Source: Ailanthus altissimus (taxonomy: Eukaryota > Streptophyta > Magnoliopsida > Sapindales > Simaroubaceae). From it: a stretch of 64,000 nt of DNA. This document shows positions 22,930-35,027 of this stretch, piece by piece (the first letter of the stretch is position 1; every line of letters begins with the position of its first letter). Made by a program: the position numbers and the translations under genes. The notes below the pieces were generated by a model. It was not told where the DNA came from. It did no database searches and was given only the letters and a program-made list of their open reading frames with translations. The stretch spans positions 29,184,501 through 29,248,500 of the forward strand of contig OX327695.1 of the NCBI GenBank assembly GCA_946807835.1, written 5' to 3'.

Positions 22930-23620
22930 ATTTTTTTTTTTTATGTAGTCTATTTTTAATATGATATATTTCTCAAGTATAGGGTAAGAGTGTTTTCATT
23001 ATTTGTAAGAATTTCATAAGGTCTACTTTTTTAATATATGGTATAAGTCATATTTTTCTTTGTACGGTAAGTGTTCAAGTATACGTCAGTGTATAAATAT
23101 AATTTATTATCTTAATAATCCTCTGATTATTTTTAATGTGAGGTATAAGTTATTTTTTTTTGTATGGTAAGTATTTGAGTATACGTCAATATATAAATGT
23201 AATTTATTGTCTCGATAATTTTTAATTATATTCGTTCTCCTTTCATATAGCCTATTTTTCAAATATGAGGTATGAGTTGAGACTTTCTCGATGTAGAGTA
23301 TAAGTGACTTTTTAAATGTGAAAAATATAAATTCTTTTATTTTTTATAGTGTATGTGTTTAAGTATACGTCAATGTATAAATATATTGTCTTACCCTAAT
23401 AATTTTTTAGTTGTATATATTCCTCTTTAATATAGTATACTTTCCAAGTGTAGGCATGGGTTGTCTACCTCTCATACTTGAGTTTATATATATATTTTTA
23501 AAGATTTTATATAGTTTATTTTTTTAATGTGAGGTATGAGTTTTTTTTATAGGATATATGTTTAGACATGCATTATACATAATCTAATAATTTATTAGTT
23601 GTAGTATTAGTAATTCTCTT
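22930..23620 (+). repeat. Degenerate tandem repeat of about 120 bp units
   Basis: Recurring blocks combine a 'tttttaatgtgaggtataag' type element, a 'gtatggtaagt' element, an 'agtatacgtca' element and an 'atataatttattgtct' element. At least four imperfect rounds can be followed. Confidence 0.65.
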
Positions 23621-24854
23621 AATATCATCGGAACTTAAAAAATATTTCTCTAATATAATATTAATATTTAAAAAATAAAAATGAAGCAAGCTCGTTCGTC
23701 CAATTCTCTCATAATGCCTCGTTGTTTCAAATTTTTAATAAAACTTGGCTCTTCTGCTGGCCAGTCCTAGTCCCTGCCCACAAATAGAGGGCCAAAAGGG
23801 CTACTTTTGCTATAATTGAGTCACATTCACTCACACATCCATCCATCCCTCCGTCTCATTATCATTAATTCCAAGTTTCATCTCTTTTTTTTTTTTTTCT
23901 ACATAAGATTTTTAATGGGCTTAAACTCTTTTTTTTTTTTTTTTTTAAGCTTTAGAATCAACTCTTATTTGATTTAAATTTTCGAACGGCAATAGTTTAA
24001 ATGTAATTTGTATTGGTTTTAGTAGATTTTTAAAAACAAAAAAGGGAGTGTGAGTCGAGGGAAAGGGGAAGAGCCGGAGAGGAGTTTGAAGCACATGACA
24101 AAACGCTCTCTCGACATCATTAGATAAGAAGCTAAAAGCAGCTTTCAGCTTTACAACTAAAGTCTATGCGCACACACACACACACTCTCTCTCTCTCAAA
24201 TGCCCCACCAACATCATCATCTTCATGAGTTGTATGAATTTTGGCTTTTCATTTGTTCCTCCACGTTATTGCTTTTCATTGGGAACATCACTTCTTTAAG
24301 TCTTAACAACCTCACCCCCAAATAGATTTTTATTATAAATAAATTGACTAATTATTAAAATAACGTTATATTTTTTATATTTTATTATAAAATTATATTT
24401 AAATAATGTGTCAAATAATTTTTAAATAAAAAATAAAAAAATAGTGTAACAAGTAATTAAATTTTATGTTAATTATGACGAGATAAAAAAGAGTGTTAAT
24501 TGAATTTATTTAAGTTAGCAAAAAAGCACATGACCCATTTAATTTTTTTTCCCTTCTTTCTTATTCTTATACCCACCTCAAAGAAGCACTTTTTTTTTAA
24601 AGTCAAAATTTACTAACATCATGGTTCATTTTCAATCCTATGTTCAACTTTTAAAAAGCACTTGTTAGAGATTTGAAGAAGAGGCTGCTCAAACATCAAG
24701 GCCTTTGATGGCAACGGTCAATATAAATATAATATAAATATTATTATAATTACAAATACATTGTCATTATAATTAACCAAAGTCGATTTGATCTTATAAT
24801 TTTGAAGTAATAGTTGTTGTGATGCAGAACGTTAATAGTGCAATAAAAATACAA

Positions 24855-25060
24855 ATATTCAATGATATTATATATTTTAAAGTAATTTTTAAATATTTTT
24901 TATTTCAAATAACGTGTTAAATATTTATTAAACGATTAATCTAGGTAAATTTAAAATTATTTATTATATTATTTTATTCTTTAATTGTTATTTTACACAT
25001 TATTTGAGAAAAAAATATATTTAGGACATTACTTCAAAAAAATTATTAAATGATTGAATC
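24855..25060. mobile_element. AT-rich palindromic MITE-like element, family 2
   Basis: The left arm reads aatattttttatttcaaata then acgtgttaaata. The right arm in reverse complement reads aatatatttttttctcaaat then aatgtgtaaaata. This matches the arm pattern of other family 2 elements in the window. Confidence 0.5.
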
Positions 25061-25501
25061 AATGATATATTATTCTTAGACGATTTTAATAAAAGCACGA
25101 CATATGTTTTATATAATTATTTTTTCTTATTGTTATTATAAAAAATGATTGATTATTTTCAAACTAAATACATATGTGGCAAAAATTTATTAGCGGAAAT
25201 ACGAATGATATGATACGCCCATCTCACCTAAGTTTTTTTCTCGAAATGCATTCAAAGCAAGCATCGAACGGCGTTGAAGGGCGACGGTACATAGCGTGTA
25301 ATGCGGACGAGGCACAGTGGAGCAGATTCAGAAGAAAAGCACGACTGAACGAGGATAAATTTTAAAAAATTAAAAATAAAAGAGCAAATGCACATTGTTT
25401 ATGCCGCTCCGATTAAAGAGGCGCCAAATGGAGATGTCGTGCGCATAATCAACTGTCAATGAGCTGTTGATTACGTGCTACTACAACACACAATCATAAG
25501 T

Positions 25502-25538
<37 letters not shown>
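25502..25538. repeat. (AAT)n/(ATT)n perfect palindromic microsatellite
   Basis: A run of aat units turns into att units, forming a self-complementary stretch. Confidence 0.85.
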
Positions 25539-26599
25539 ATTAACTTTATTAATATCATATCATCAAAAAAAATTGAAAGAAAAATTCCCTTTGAAAACGA
25601 CATTTTTTTAAACATTACTTATCATTGATTAAAAAATTAAAATATTATAAAACATATTGATATGCAATAAAAGGTTTATCGGAACAAACATAATATATGT
25701 ATATTGCTCAAACTTAAAATTTTAATAAGAAGAGAAACAAATTAGACCCTTAAATCAAGATTTAACTTTTTCATCATATATGGCTGCACGACGATTGCTG
25801 GTGACCCGTACTTAAGAGCTTGGTTAGTAGTAATAAGCAATGACAATGAATTTTGGAGTGTATTAGAATGGATCATCAGTGACGACTCTCAAGGCCTAAC
25901 AAAAATTGATAAAAACACGACGGGGGTAGATGGAGGTCGGCGGCTTAACCAAATGCTTACATGGGTTAGAAAGCCTCGCCAAAAAAAAAGGGGGAGAAAC
26001 ATAACCAAAAGAAAAGAATTGAAAAACGACTAATGAGAGTTTTTTTTAAAATGACAATGGTTTCTAATTTCTTGTTTGTTTTTTTTTTTGTCTTAACAGT
26101 GTCATTGTCTAGTACCCTTTTAAGGGTAAAATGAGAATGGTCCCTGGGTAAAAAAAACATTTGAGTATTTAAGGAAATATTTTAATGATACAAATTGTGT
26201 GTTTATTCATCTGAATTTCAAGTATTAAGATTCTTAATTCTTTATCCAAATTTGTAAGCTCAACTAATTGATAGATTGAGACCACACATTGAAAACTGCC
26301 CATCTTGGGTGATCCATTAACCCACCTAAATTCTTATTGTTATTATTATTATTCTTCACTAAGATAGTAGTGAAAAATGAAAATAAAAATAAAAACATCT
26401 TCACAAAATTTAAAAAATAAATGCAATAAAGAATCTAAAAAATAAAAATGGAATCTTCACTTTTCAGCAGGTGGCTAATTGCAGCCATGGACTCCCCAGC
26501 GCACAACTTTTAATTTATTAATTATTATTATTAGTATGATATTCAGAGCTGCTTCATTCTTAATTTATTACTATACAAATTGTCTTTGTCCCCTCGAAT

Positions 26600-27754
26600 T
26601 TCCACTTTTATTCTCTCCTGTTCTGTTCATCAACCCAAGATCCTCTGTTCATTTCAACCGACCCTGCATTCCTTTTGATCTTCGGAGCGTTTTAAGTACT
26701 AAAACGGCAGCATGTTGACGTCTGTTTTTTTGATTGAGTTTCAACGGTAAGTTCAATTTTGACCGCAGAATTTCATTTTTGGTAGCTGACGTGACGTGGG
26801 AATAAAGCAAAGAAACGATTTTGATGTGTTTTCAAATATTGAAACCAAACTCTAAAGTGCCTGCAACTCGGACGTTGAAGTGAAAAAGATAATGGCTTTC
26901 TCTGTTTTGAACGGGCAAATGAAAGTTTCTTTTTTTGTTTTACATTTTTAAAGTTTTTGCGTGTGTTTTGGTTTTCAAACGATCAAGTTGCTGTATCTTT
27001 TAGTAGTTCAGATTCTGGGAAAATTTTCCCTCTTTTTATCTGGGAAAATTTTTTACGTTAGTTCTTTAAAGTCAAAATTTTTAGATTGATGTCAATGGCT
27101 TTAATGTAAAATGACAGTTAGATAAGATCAAACAAGATTCAAGTAAGTATAGTTATTTATTTGGGTGGGGGCTTAATCGCATTATTTGTCATACTTTCCA
27201 TTTTTAACTGTAATTTTCTTGTTTATGAGCTGAAAGTATTGTATGTTGATTTGACTCGTGCATTTCCATTCCAGCTTTATTCCATTACAACTGTCGGCAA
27301 CTTCATTTATTTATTTGCTCATTTATTTTCAAATTATATATAAATGTTTGTGGGAAGGCAGCTTTGAATTTGTGTTTTAAGATCTATTCTATGTTTTGTA
27401 TAATTAAGGAAGCAAATATTTGGCTGGCAGTGCCCCAGCTAAGCTTCTGCCTAATTGACAGCATAATGAGTACTTTCAATAATCATGAGGATGGAGCATG
27501 GTTTTGAATTTTGTGTACTAATTTCTTCTTTGCTTTAGATTAGCAATCAATGTTTCAATAAGTGAGATGCATTGAAAATAGATGTATTCAGATTTTTCTC
27601 TTTCAATGATATGGGGTTACTTTGATTCTTCCCAGACTGTAGAGTGGTCTGTGACTGATTTGGTAAAAGAAAAAAGAATCTCTGAGTTTAATGGGGTAGA
27701 AGTAGATGGGGAAACCAAGGAGAATGCAAGCTTTTTGGTAGAGTTGCTGGCTGC
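26600..27754 (+). other. Probable 5' leader of the TRM gene with an intron
   Basis: Pyrimidine-rich, transcribed-looking sequence begins at about 26600. A strong ACG|GTAAGT donor lies near 26743 and a possible acceptor TTTTTGGTAG lies at about 27741, just before the start codon at 27755. Limits are inferred. Confidence 0.4.
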
Positions 27755-30700
27755 ATGGGAGGCTTATTGCACCTTTTTGACTTCAACCAGAGCAGTATGG
27801 CCAGGAAAATTCATGCACAGAAGAAGAATGTTGATGGTGAGTATCATAATTTTCTTGCATTCATATTCATTCTTGGAAAAAAAAAAAGCCCTTGTTTAGG
27901 TAGATGGGAATGCTTAGGTTCAGGAATGACGTGGTAAAGAGTCCTTAGAGACTTTTGAATATTTTCACGCTGAATTGCTATTGGAGCCTTAATGAAACAG
28001 CTTGGTTGATTTCATGGGAATATTTGAATTATCCCAACAATTATGAATTTCATGGTGATATAGTGGTTGTCTAACCACTTGAGAAGAAATTGCCAATTAA
28101 AGGATTTTTATGTTATATCAGGATATTTCAATGAGGTGCTCAGATTTCTTTGTATAAAATTATTCTTCATGTTAACCCTTTTTAGGCATTAGTAAGAGAA
28201 AATCATTGACGCATCTGCTTATCTCCCAGAAAAGAACAAAATTGATCCAAACACTACTTTGGATAAAAATTTGCAGTAATTCTAGGATGGTTTTTTTTAG
28301 GGTCATCACTTAATTTTTTCTAAAATGCAGTTCTCATGATCTGGTCCTGATGGGGGACTTTCATGTTGTCCCATCATTAAGAAATAGCTTTGAAAAGTAA
28401 TGTTGTTGATTCAATTGCTGTGCAGGCCTGGAAGCTCCTCGAAATAGCCTAGAACTGCAAGTAGAAACTTCTACGAGCTACGATGCTGTGGGAGACGTGC
28501 TGGTAATTTTCTCATTGCACGACTTGGATTATGATGTAAAAAGGAGCTCTTATTTTTTAACTGTGCTTTTGGTCTTTGAAAATGTGGCTTTTGTGCATAA
28601 CTTGGTGCTGTTAAGATGGAAATGTTGGTTGAAAAGGACTATCCTTTGGATTCATGAACTTTAAGCATGGATCTCTTCGAGTGTTGGGCATAAAACTGTT
28701 TTTTTTGCTGTTGGTTTTGATCTTTGTGATATTTCTGAAGCTGAATCATTCAAGTCTTAGTCCATGATCGTCCTTTAGGAAGGTCATGCCTCTATGCTGG
28801 GTGAAAGAGTGCATCAGGGTCGACCTTATGTCTCACCCTTAGGTTCTGGTTCATTTTCCTGTTGCATAACTCAGATTTCAGTCTTGGAGCAGAGTAGTTG
28901 TTATCATTTTCACTAATATTCAACTATTTTATAATTTTCTCTCTCTTGCTAGTTTTAGTCGGACCAAATTGTATGAATAAGTTAATTTTTCTAATTCAAT
29001 CTAGTGCTATGATTCTTGCAAATTTTTTGACAACTCTTTCTCTCTGATTCTCTCTGCTTACAAATTCAAATATTTTTTCCAACGATTTCAGTATTCTTAC
29101 CCAGTGGAAGAAGACTGGCCTGAAAAGAACTCTTGTCAAAACGAGGCTTCAATGAAGAAGTTGATTAATGAGGAAATATCAAAAGAATCTAAAACTAGAC
29201 AGAATGTGCCGAGCATTGTGGCTAGACTGATGGGGATGGATGTATTACCAGTTGAAACAAAACCTGTAATTCAGCCAATTGAAAAAAAGAATGATCACAC
29301 AGGAATCAAGTCCTCAAAAAAGGAACAGAATGGAAGGAGCTCAGTTGCTCACTTCTCTTATTTATCAGATTCTTCCAGGCAGATACCACTGGACTCATTT
29401 TACCCTTGCAGAGATGGAGAAGCTGATAAATGGAGCAGTGGCCAGGATTTTGAAAAGCCAAGGCCTAGAGAACACCCTCAAGAAGAGGAACTACAAAAGT
29501 TCAAGAAAGAGTTTGAGGCTTGGCAGGCAGCCAGGTTTAGGGAATGTTCAAAGGTAGTTGAACTTGACGTCCTTCCTACACAGAGGCTTGCTCAAGGGAA
29601 CCTCAACAAGGTAAAAATGGCAATTTATGCAAGTTCTCGGATGACTGAAAGAGAGAAGCCTGTGGAATCTAGGATTTCAACATTAAAACCAACCTCACAT
29701 CAAAGAGGTGGTTCACAACATCACAGACACAAGTCGGAAGTCTTCCCGACTGATCAAAATGAGTCACTGCCTCTGAGAAGCAGAAGCAGAAGTATAGACT
29801 TTGAGCAAACCTCCCTGGTGAAGTATGATGAGAAACGGGATAATGTTCCTACACGGATAGTGATCTTGAAGCCTGGTCCTGATAGGTTTCAAGATCATGA
29901 AGACTGCTGGAGGAGTGCCTTGGGCACTCTGGAGGGGAGAAGTAGTATAGATGATTTTCTTGAGGAGGTGAAGGAACGACTGAAATGCGAGCTTCAAGGT
30001 AAAGCTCTTAACAAGGGTTCAGTGGTCAGAGGAAGTGGAATTGAAACACCTTTCAGTGAAAAGCCATCAGATCCAAAACAAATTGCTGGACATATAGCAA
30101 AGCATGTCAGAGAGAGTGTTAGCAGGGACCTTGGACTTAATCTGCTTCGATCAGAATCAACGAGATCTTATAGAAGTGAAATTCAGTTCAATGGGCCAGG
30201 CTCCCCAGAGTTCATCAACAGGGATACCAGGAAATTTTTGTCAGAGAGATTAAGGAATGTTCTAAAGAGAGAAACACATCTGGAAAGTCCTGTAGTTGTT
30301 GGTGGCAGATCTAAATCCTCTGTGATAGATAAGGAAAGGATCAGATTAAAGCAATCAGGAGCCACCTCAATGGCTGGAAATGAGTGGAATAATTGGGAAA
30401 TTGAGAAAGACGACCGAGAAATTCAAACAAGATCTTTCAGGCATGGAGATGACAATAGAGTGTTCAACAGAGAGTCATCTCCGAGGAATCTCATTAGGTC
30501 CTTGTCAGCTCCTGTATCAGGAACATCATTTGGGCAGCTTCTTCTAGAGGACCGTCATATTTTAACTGGTGCCCAGATCAGGAGGAAACATGAAGCCATT
30601 GACAATTTCTCTGTGGATGTGAGAAAAAGGAAGAAAGAAAGGTTTAATTTAAGAGAAAAAGTCTCCAATTTCAGATACAGTTTTACTCTAAGACGAAGGC

Positions 30701-31932
30701 TGTTTGGCAAGAAGATTCCGTCAATGATAGAATCACACAGTGCTCAATATGGTCATGTAACAGATATAATGACTGGACCTTCAGTAATCATGAACTTCGG
30801 TGACAGGCAGGTTAGTGTAAAACTTATTCCTATAACTCTGTGTACAATGAGATCACGTCCATCTTTGCTTGTTTATTGGCATATCCTCTCATCTGGTCTC
30901 AGGAGAATTCCACTGAAGTGCCCCCCAGCCCTGCATCTATATGCAGTGGCACTCAAGAGGATTTTTGGAGGCCAATGGATTATCTCAGCCCAATATCAAC
31001 ACCAGATATAACTCTGGGAGAAGACAATGCTGTACCGCAGGTTTTCAGGGAGATCAATTCTAATCTGAATGGTATGGAAGAAATTCCTTCTGAAGCTTTA
31101 TATATACATTTTATTACGAGTGTTTCGATACTACAAGTGCGAGCATGCATGGATTTAGTGAGGATGTTTTCATGACTTGATAGCATGGCTAAATATCTTC
31201 TAGACACCAAAATTCAACTGAAACTAAATATATCGATGGAAAAGCAAAATGATTTGTGAAATCATTTTCTAATTAGTCTTTTTATTTGCTGATTATACAG
31301 AGCTGCGGAGGCAACTGAATCAACTTGAGAACAGGCCAGATGACATATCAGTTGAAAAGGATCCTACTGATTCTGAAATAATTGATTTAGAGGATCAGGC
31401 AGAAGCTTACATACAGGACCTACTTGTTGCTTCTGGATTTTATGATGGCTCATCTGATAGATCTTTGTCCAGGTGGGACCCACTGGCAAAACCTATCAGC
31501 AATTCAGTTTTCGAAAAAGTGGAAGAATCTTATAGAAAATTGGTGGAAGAGAATGACGATATTGTAAAGGATCACATTGAGAGGAAGGCGGATCGAAAAC
31601 TGTTGCTAGATTTGTTGAACGAAGCATTATCAACCTTACTAGGACCACCTGTGACCAAGTCTAGATTCAGGAGAAAGATTATTGGTTCTTCCACATTGCC
31701 ACCTTCATGTGGAAGGAGATTGTTGGATTGTGTGTGGGAGATTATACGTGTATATTTATACCCTCCAGTTGACAGTTCTTTCTATTCTCTTGATACTTTG
31801 GTGGCTCAGGATTTGGGATCCACTCCTTGGTCTGGCTTGATAGATGAAGAAATTAATGCTTTGGGAAGAGAGGTGGAGTGTCTCATTATCGAAGAACTGG
31901 TTGAGGAAATTCTGAAGGATATGCAATTATAA
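27755..31932 (+). CDS. TRM (TON1-recruiting motif) family protein with DUF3741 and DUF4378
   Basis: TRM proteins recruit the TON1 centrosome-like complex and PP2A to microtubules and influence cell shape and division plane. Five exons join in frame: 27755-27836, 28426-28502, 29092-30810, 30903-31071 and 31301-31932, giving 892 residues. The start follows the family (MGGLLHLFDFNQSSMARK). The DUF3741 core SIVARLMGMD lies at about residues 94-103. A long basic, disordered middle follows, and the C-terminal DUF4378 region (last 210 residues) ends IIEELVEEILKDM, like the TON1-binding end motif. By position between HMGB and the SRPK block the closest Arabidopsis relative would be TRM26 (At2g17550, remembered). 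All splice sites are GT-AG and there are no breaks. Confidence 0.9.
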
Positions 31933-34875
31933 TAGTTAGATTATTAAGGTTTTTCCTTTCTAATTTGATATCGTTCTCATTGTCAGTAACAAAACCAAGA
32001 TAGCAAAGGAAAAGGCTATCAGAGGAGTGGATTGTTCATGGAGGCCAGGTACTACCATAAACACATGATACATGGTTAAATCTTAAACTAGATAGAGATT
32101 GCCTTATTTTCTTAACACAGATGAGTTGTCAAAATGGGAGGCTGATTGCATGTATATGTATATATATATGTTCTTCATTGGTGTTTGTAGTATAGGAGTG
32201 AAGTTGATCAAGGTTATACGTATTGTACATGATTGCAAGTATAAGTAGGCTTTTCTTATATATCCATCACTTATATGGCTACTTGTTGGATGCGTTTCTA
32301 TTAGTATGGTATTTGAATGTTGAAGATCATAGTACATATAACTGCCTGCAAAATATTAAGTTATTCAGTGCCAATTAATTGGCTTTGAAGGAGAAATCTC
32401 GTTCACATTTGAGTATTATTTCAATATCTTCTTGCGTAATGTGTTAAAAACTCGATATGCAAGATGCAGGTATTTGACATTCCGATGTACTTTTAATGTT
32501 TTTGTCAAAATCTTAATATATAGAACAAGAAAAGTGAAGCAGCAGAAATAGCGAATTCCTCAGAAATTACATGCAAAAGAGATTGGTAAAGATTATAAAT
32601 TTGATTTGAGGAACAGATGGCGACATAATCCTAACTCGTCCTGCATCAGAATGTTACTCCAAAAAAAACTCTCCTTACTGAAGAAACTTTGCTAATAATC
32701 CTCTCGTGGACCTGCCGCTATCCATTTGGATGAATTCGTCTATCTTCTATATGAATAGTTTATCTTTTTGCTCCTTATAGATGATGATATTGATAGATGT
32801 GGGCACCTTCATCTTCATCATCTAAGTCTGGCAAATCTCCAGCATGGCAGTAAAATCCTGCTTCAATGCTTTCTTCTCAAAATTCGATAACCTTGTTCCT
32901 AATCTGGAATTCCATTGCCTCGAGCTTGATTCTGAGAATTCAAGACCATTGATTAAATTTCTCGATTGCTTGCATACCCTCTTGACTGAAATAACATGTT
33001 GCCTCTAACCCTCATAGGCTGTAACCAATACGTCAAGAAATTGATGCTGCTAGAAAAAACATAGCTTCTTTGACTCGCCGCCGCAGTTATCTGGGCAATC
33101 TATTCCTTGCCTTCTGTCTATTTCCAAGCTTCTTGCCAAACTATTTCTCTGTTCCCTACTGTATCAAATTTGCTCCAGTTCTTCAAAGCTTTAAATAACA
33201 ACTCTTTGGCGGCAAAACATAACTAACTCCTATTATATTCATTGTTCCCATTCCCATTCGGATTCCTAATTCCGTTAGGAAGAACAAGAAGTCTTTGCAG
33301 TAATGGGCCACTTTGATGGGTTTAAAACCCAATAATAAGCTTGGGCCTTTCAGTAATAATTTGTGATGGGTTTTGGGCTGTAATCTAATAATATAATTAA
33401 AATATGTAATCTCACAAAAAAAAAAAAAAAAATCATCTGGTGAATAATCGAACAGATGGAGATTTTATAGTGCATTTTAATAATGTGAATTAACCGAATT
33501 TCGTTTACGTGATAGTGTCGCTCACCGTAATACGAGTAATCTCACTCACATTAGCCACCACTCTTTTATAGTTCACAGTTGAAAATCAAGGCCAATTTTT
33601 GGTTTTCTTCAAATTACTATATATGGATAGAAATTTCCAAACATTTTGAAGCTAAAATATAGACCATAATCGTTATAAGCGTGAAGAAAAGGATGGGAAA
33701 GTAATTAAAAAAACCACATTCATCACAAGTCAAAAGAAACAAAGAAAGTGAAAAGTAAGAAAGACCCATTACAAGATACTCCATGAATCACAAAGAAAAT
33801 AGCATTAAATTTTATTCTTTTTATTTAAAAAAACAAGCCCCACTTAGAATCTTGCAATTATTGAATAAAACTTGGCAATGCGCATGCAATTATGAAAATA
33901 TTATTATTAATATTCACCTCTAATTATTATTATTATTATCAAGTGGGGGAGGTTGGTTTTCGGCTTTGGCTTTGGATTTGGTTTGCTTTAATCTTTATTA
34001 GGATCTTGTTTGGTACACCAAATCGTCCTTGTGCACTAAGAATCCAAGATAAAGATTGAAATGAAACGAAACAAAGCAAGAATCCAAGAAAAAACCTATC
34101 AATCAATCATTAATCTCTAATAATTTGATCACCCAATTCATAGAAATTGAAATGCGAGTGCCACATTCTACCAGAAAAATCACTGTTTTCCCCAGCTGGT
34201 GCATAGGCCCCAATTTTTTTTTGTTTTTTTTTTTTCCATTTGCTGCTGTTTCACAACATTCTCTACACAGCAACTTACTTCATCAATCTGCTTTATTTGT
34301 TTATCTTTAAAACACGAGTATTCGAACTTAAAATCTCCTATTAATTAAGAAATATGATTACTACTAAATTATGTTTACGATCAAAATTTCTTTTATTGGA
34401 AAAAAAAATGTAAATTGATTTTCTAAGGACAAAATTTTGGGCATGCACTTGAGTTTTGTGATGTTTCATGTTTATATAATGTGCATAGTCTCTTTTGTAC
34501 AAAAATGTCTATTATTTGTCAACCTAAATCAATTTTTTTCTTCTTTTTTCTGATCTTATTGATGATGAAATTTATTCCATTCCAAAGTTGAAATGAAGCA
34601 CCATTTGGATGGAGTGCGAGTCTGTGTCATTGAATCTTGGGTTCGGCCACAACTTTTGACCCACCGGCAGTCACGGTTAGGTTCACATGCCAACATTAAT
34701 TTCAGAAGAAAGGTCAAAGCGAAACATTATTGAAAAAAAAAAAAACTCGAATGGGTTTTGTTTAATTGATTAATTAAACTAAGTAATAAGGTGGGTAATG
34801 CTGGTTCAGTGTCGGTTTAGCCCGCAATTTGATTTATTTTAATTTTGAATTAAATTAAATAGATTAATTGTTAAA

Positions 34876-35027
34876 AGAGTAATACTAGATATTTAAATTA
34901 TATTTTAAAAAGTGATATGTTATTTAATGGCGAAACAGTATAAATTTTAAAATTATTTATTATATTTAATATTTACTTAACATATTATATTTTATAATAT
35001 AATTTAAAATATTTAATATTATTTTTT
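34876..35027. mobile_element. AT-rich palindromic MITE, family 2
   Basis: Left arm agtaatactagatatttaaa followed by ttatattttaaaa; the right end reverse complements to aataatattaaatattttaa followed by attatattataaaa. Arms of about 30 bases pair well; the centre is AT-rich and non-coding. Confidence 0.65.

Larger units (their letters stand above)
20124..26600. other. 6.5-kb gene-free, AT-rich, repeat-filled region
   Basis: No gene could be supported between the tomosyn-like pseudogene and the TRM gene leader. The region holds one complete MITE (20362-20610), 92-bp tandem repeats (21911-22190), long degenerate tandem repeats (22930-23620), a further MITE-like palindrome (24855-25060), an unexplained less AT-rich island (25180-25490) and several simple repeats. 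Confidence 0.6.

Noticed and set aside
27582..27899. 105-codon frame covering the TRM start region in another frame
   Set aside because: It crosses the likely 5'-UTR acceptor and the exon 1 donor; the family start MGGLLHLFDF at 27755 fits better.
30840..31175. 111-codon open frame overlapping the TRM gene
   Set aside because: It runs through an intron and the neighbouring exon; the spliced TRM model explains the exon part.
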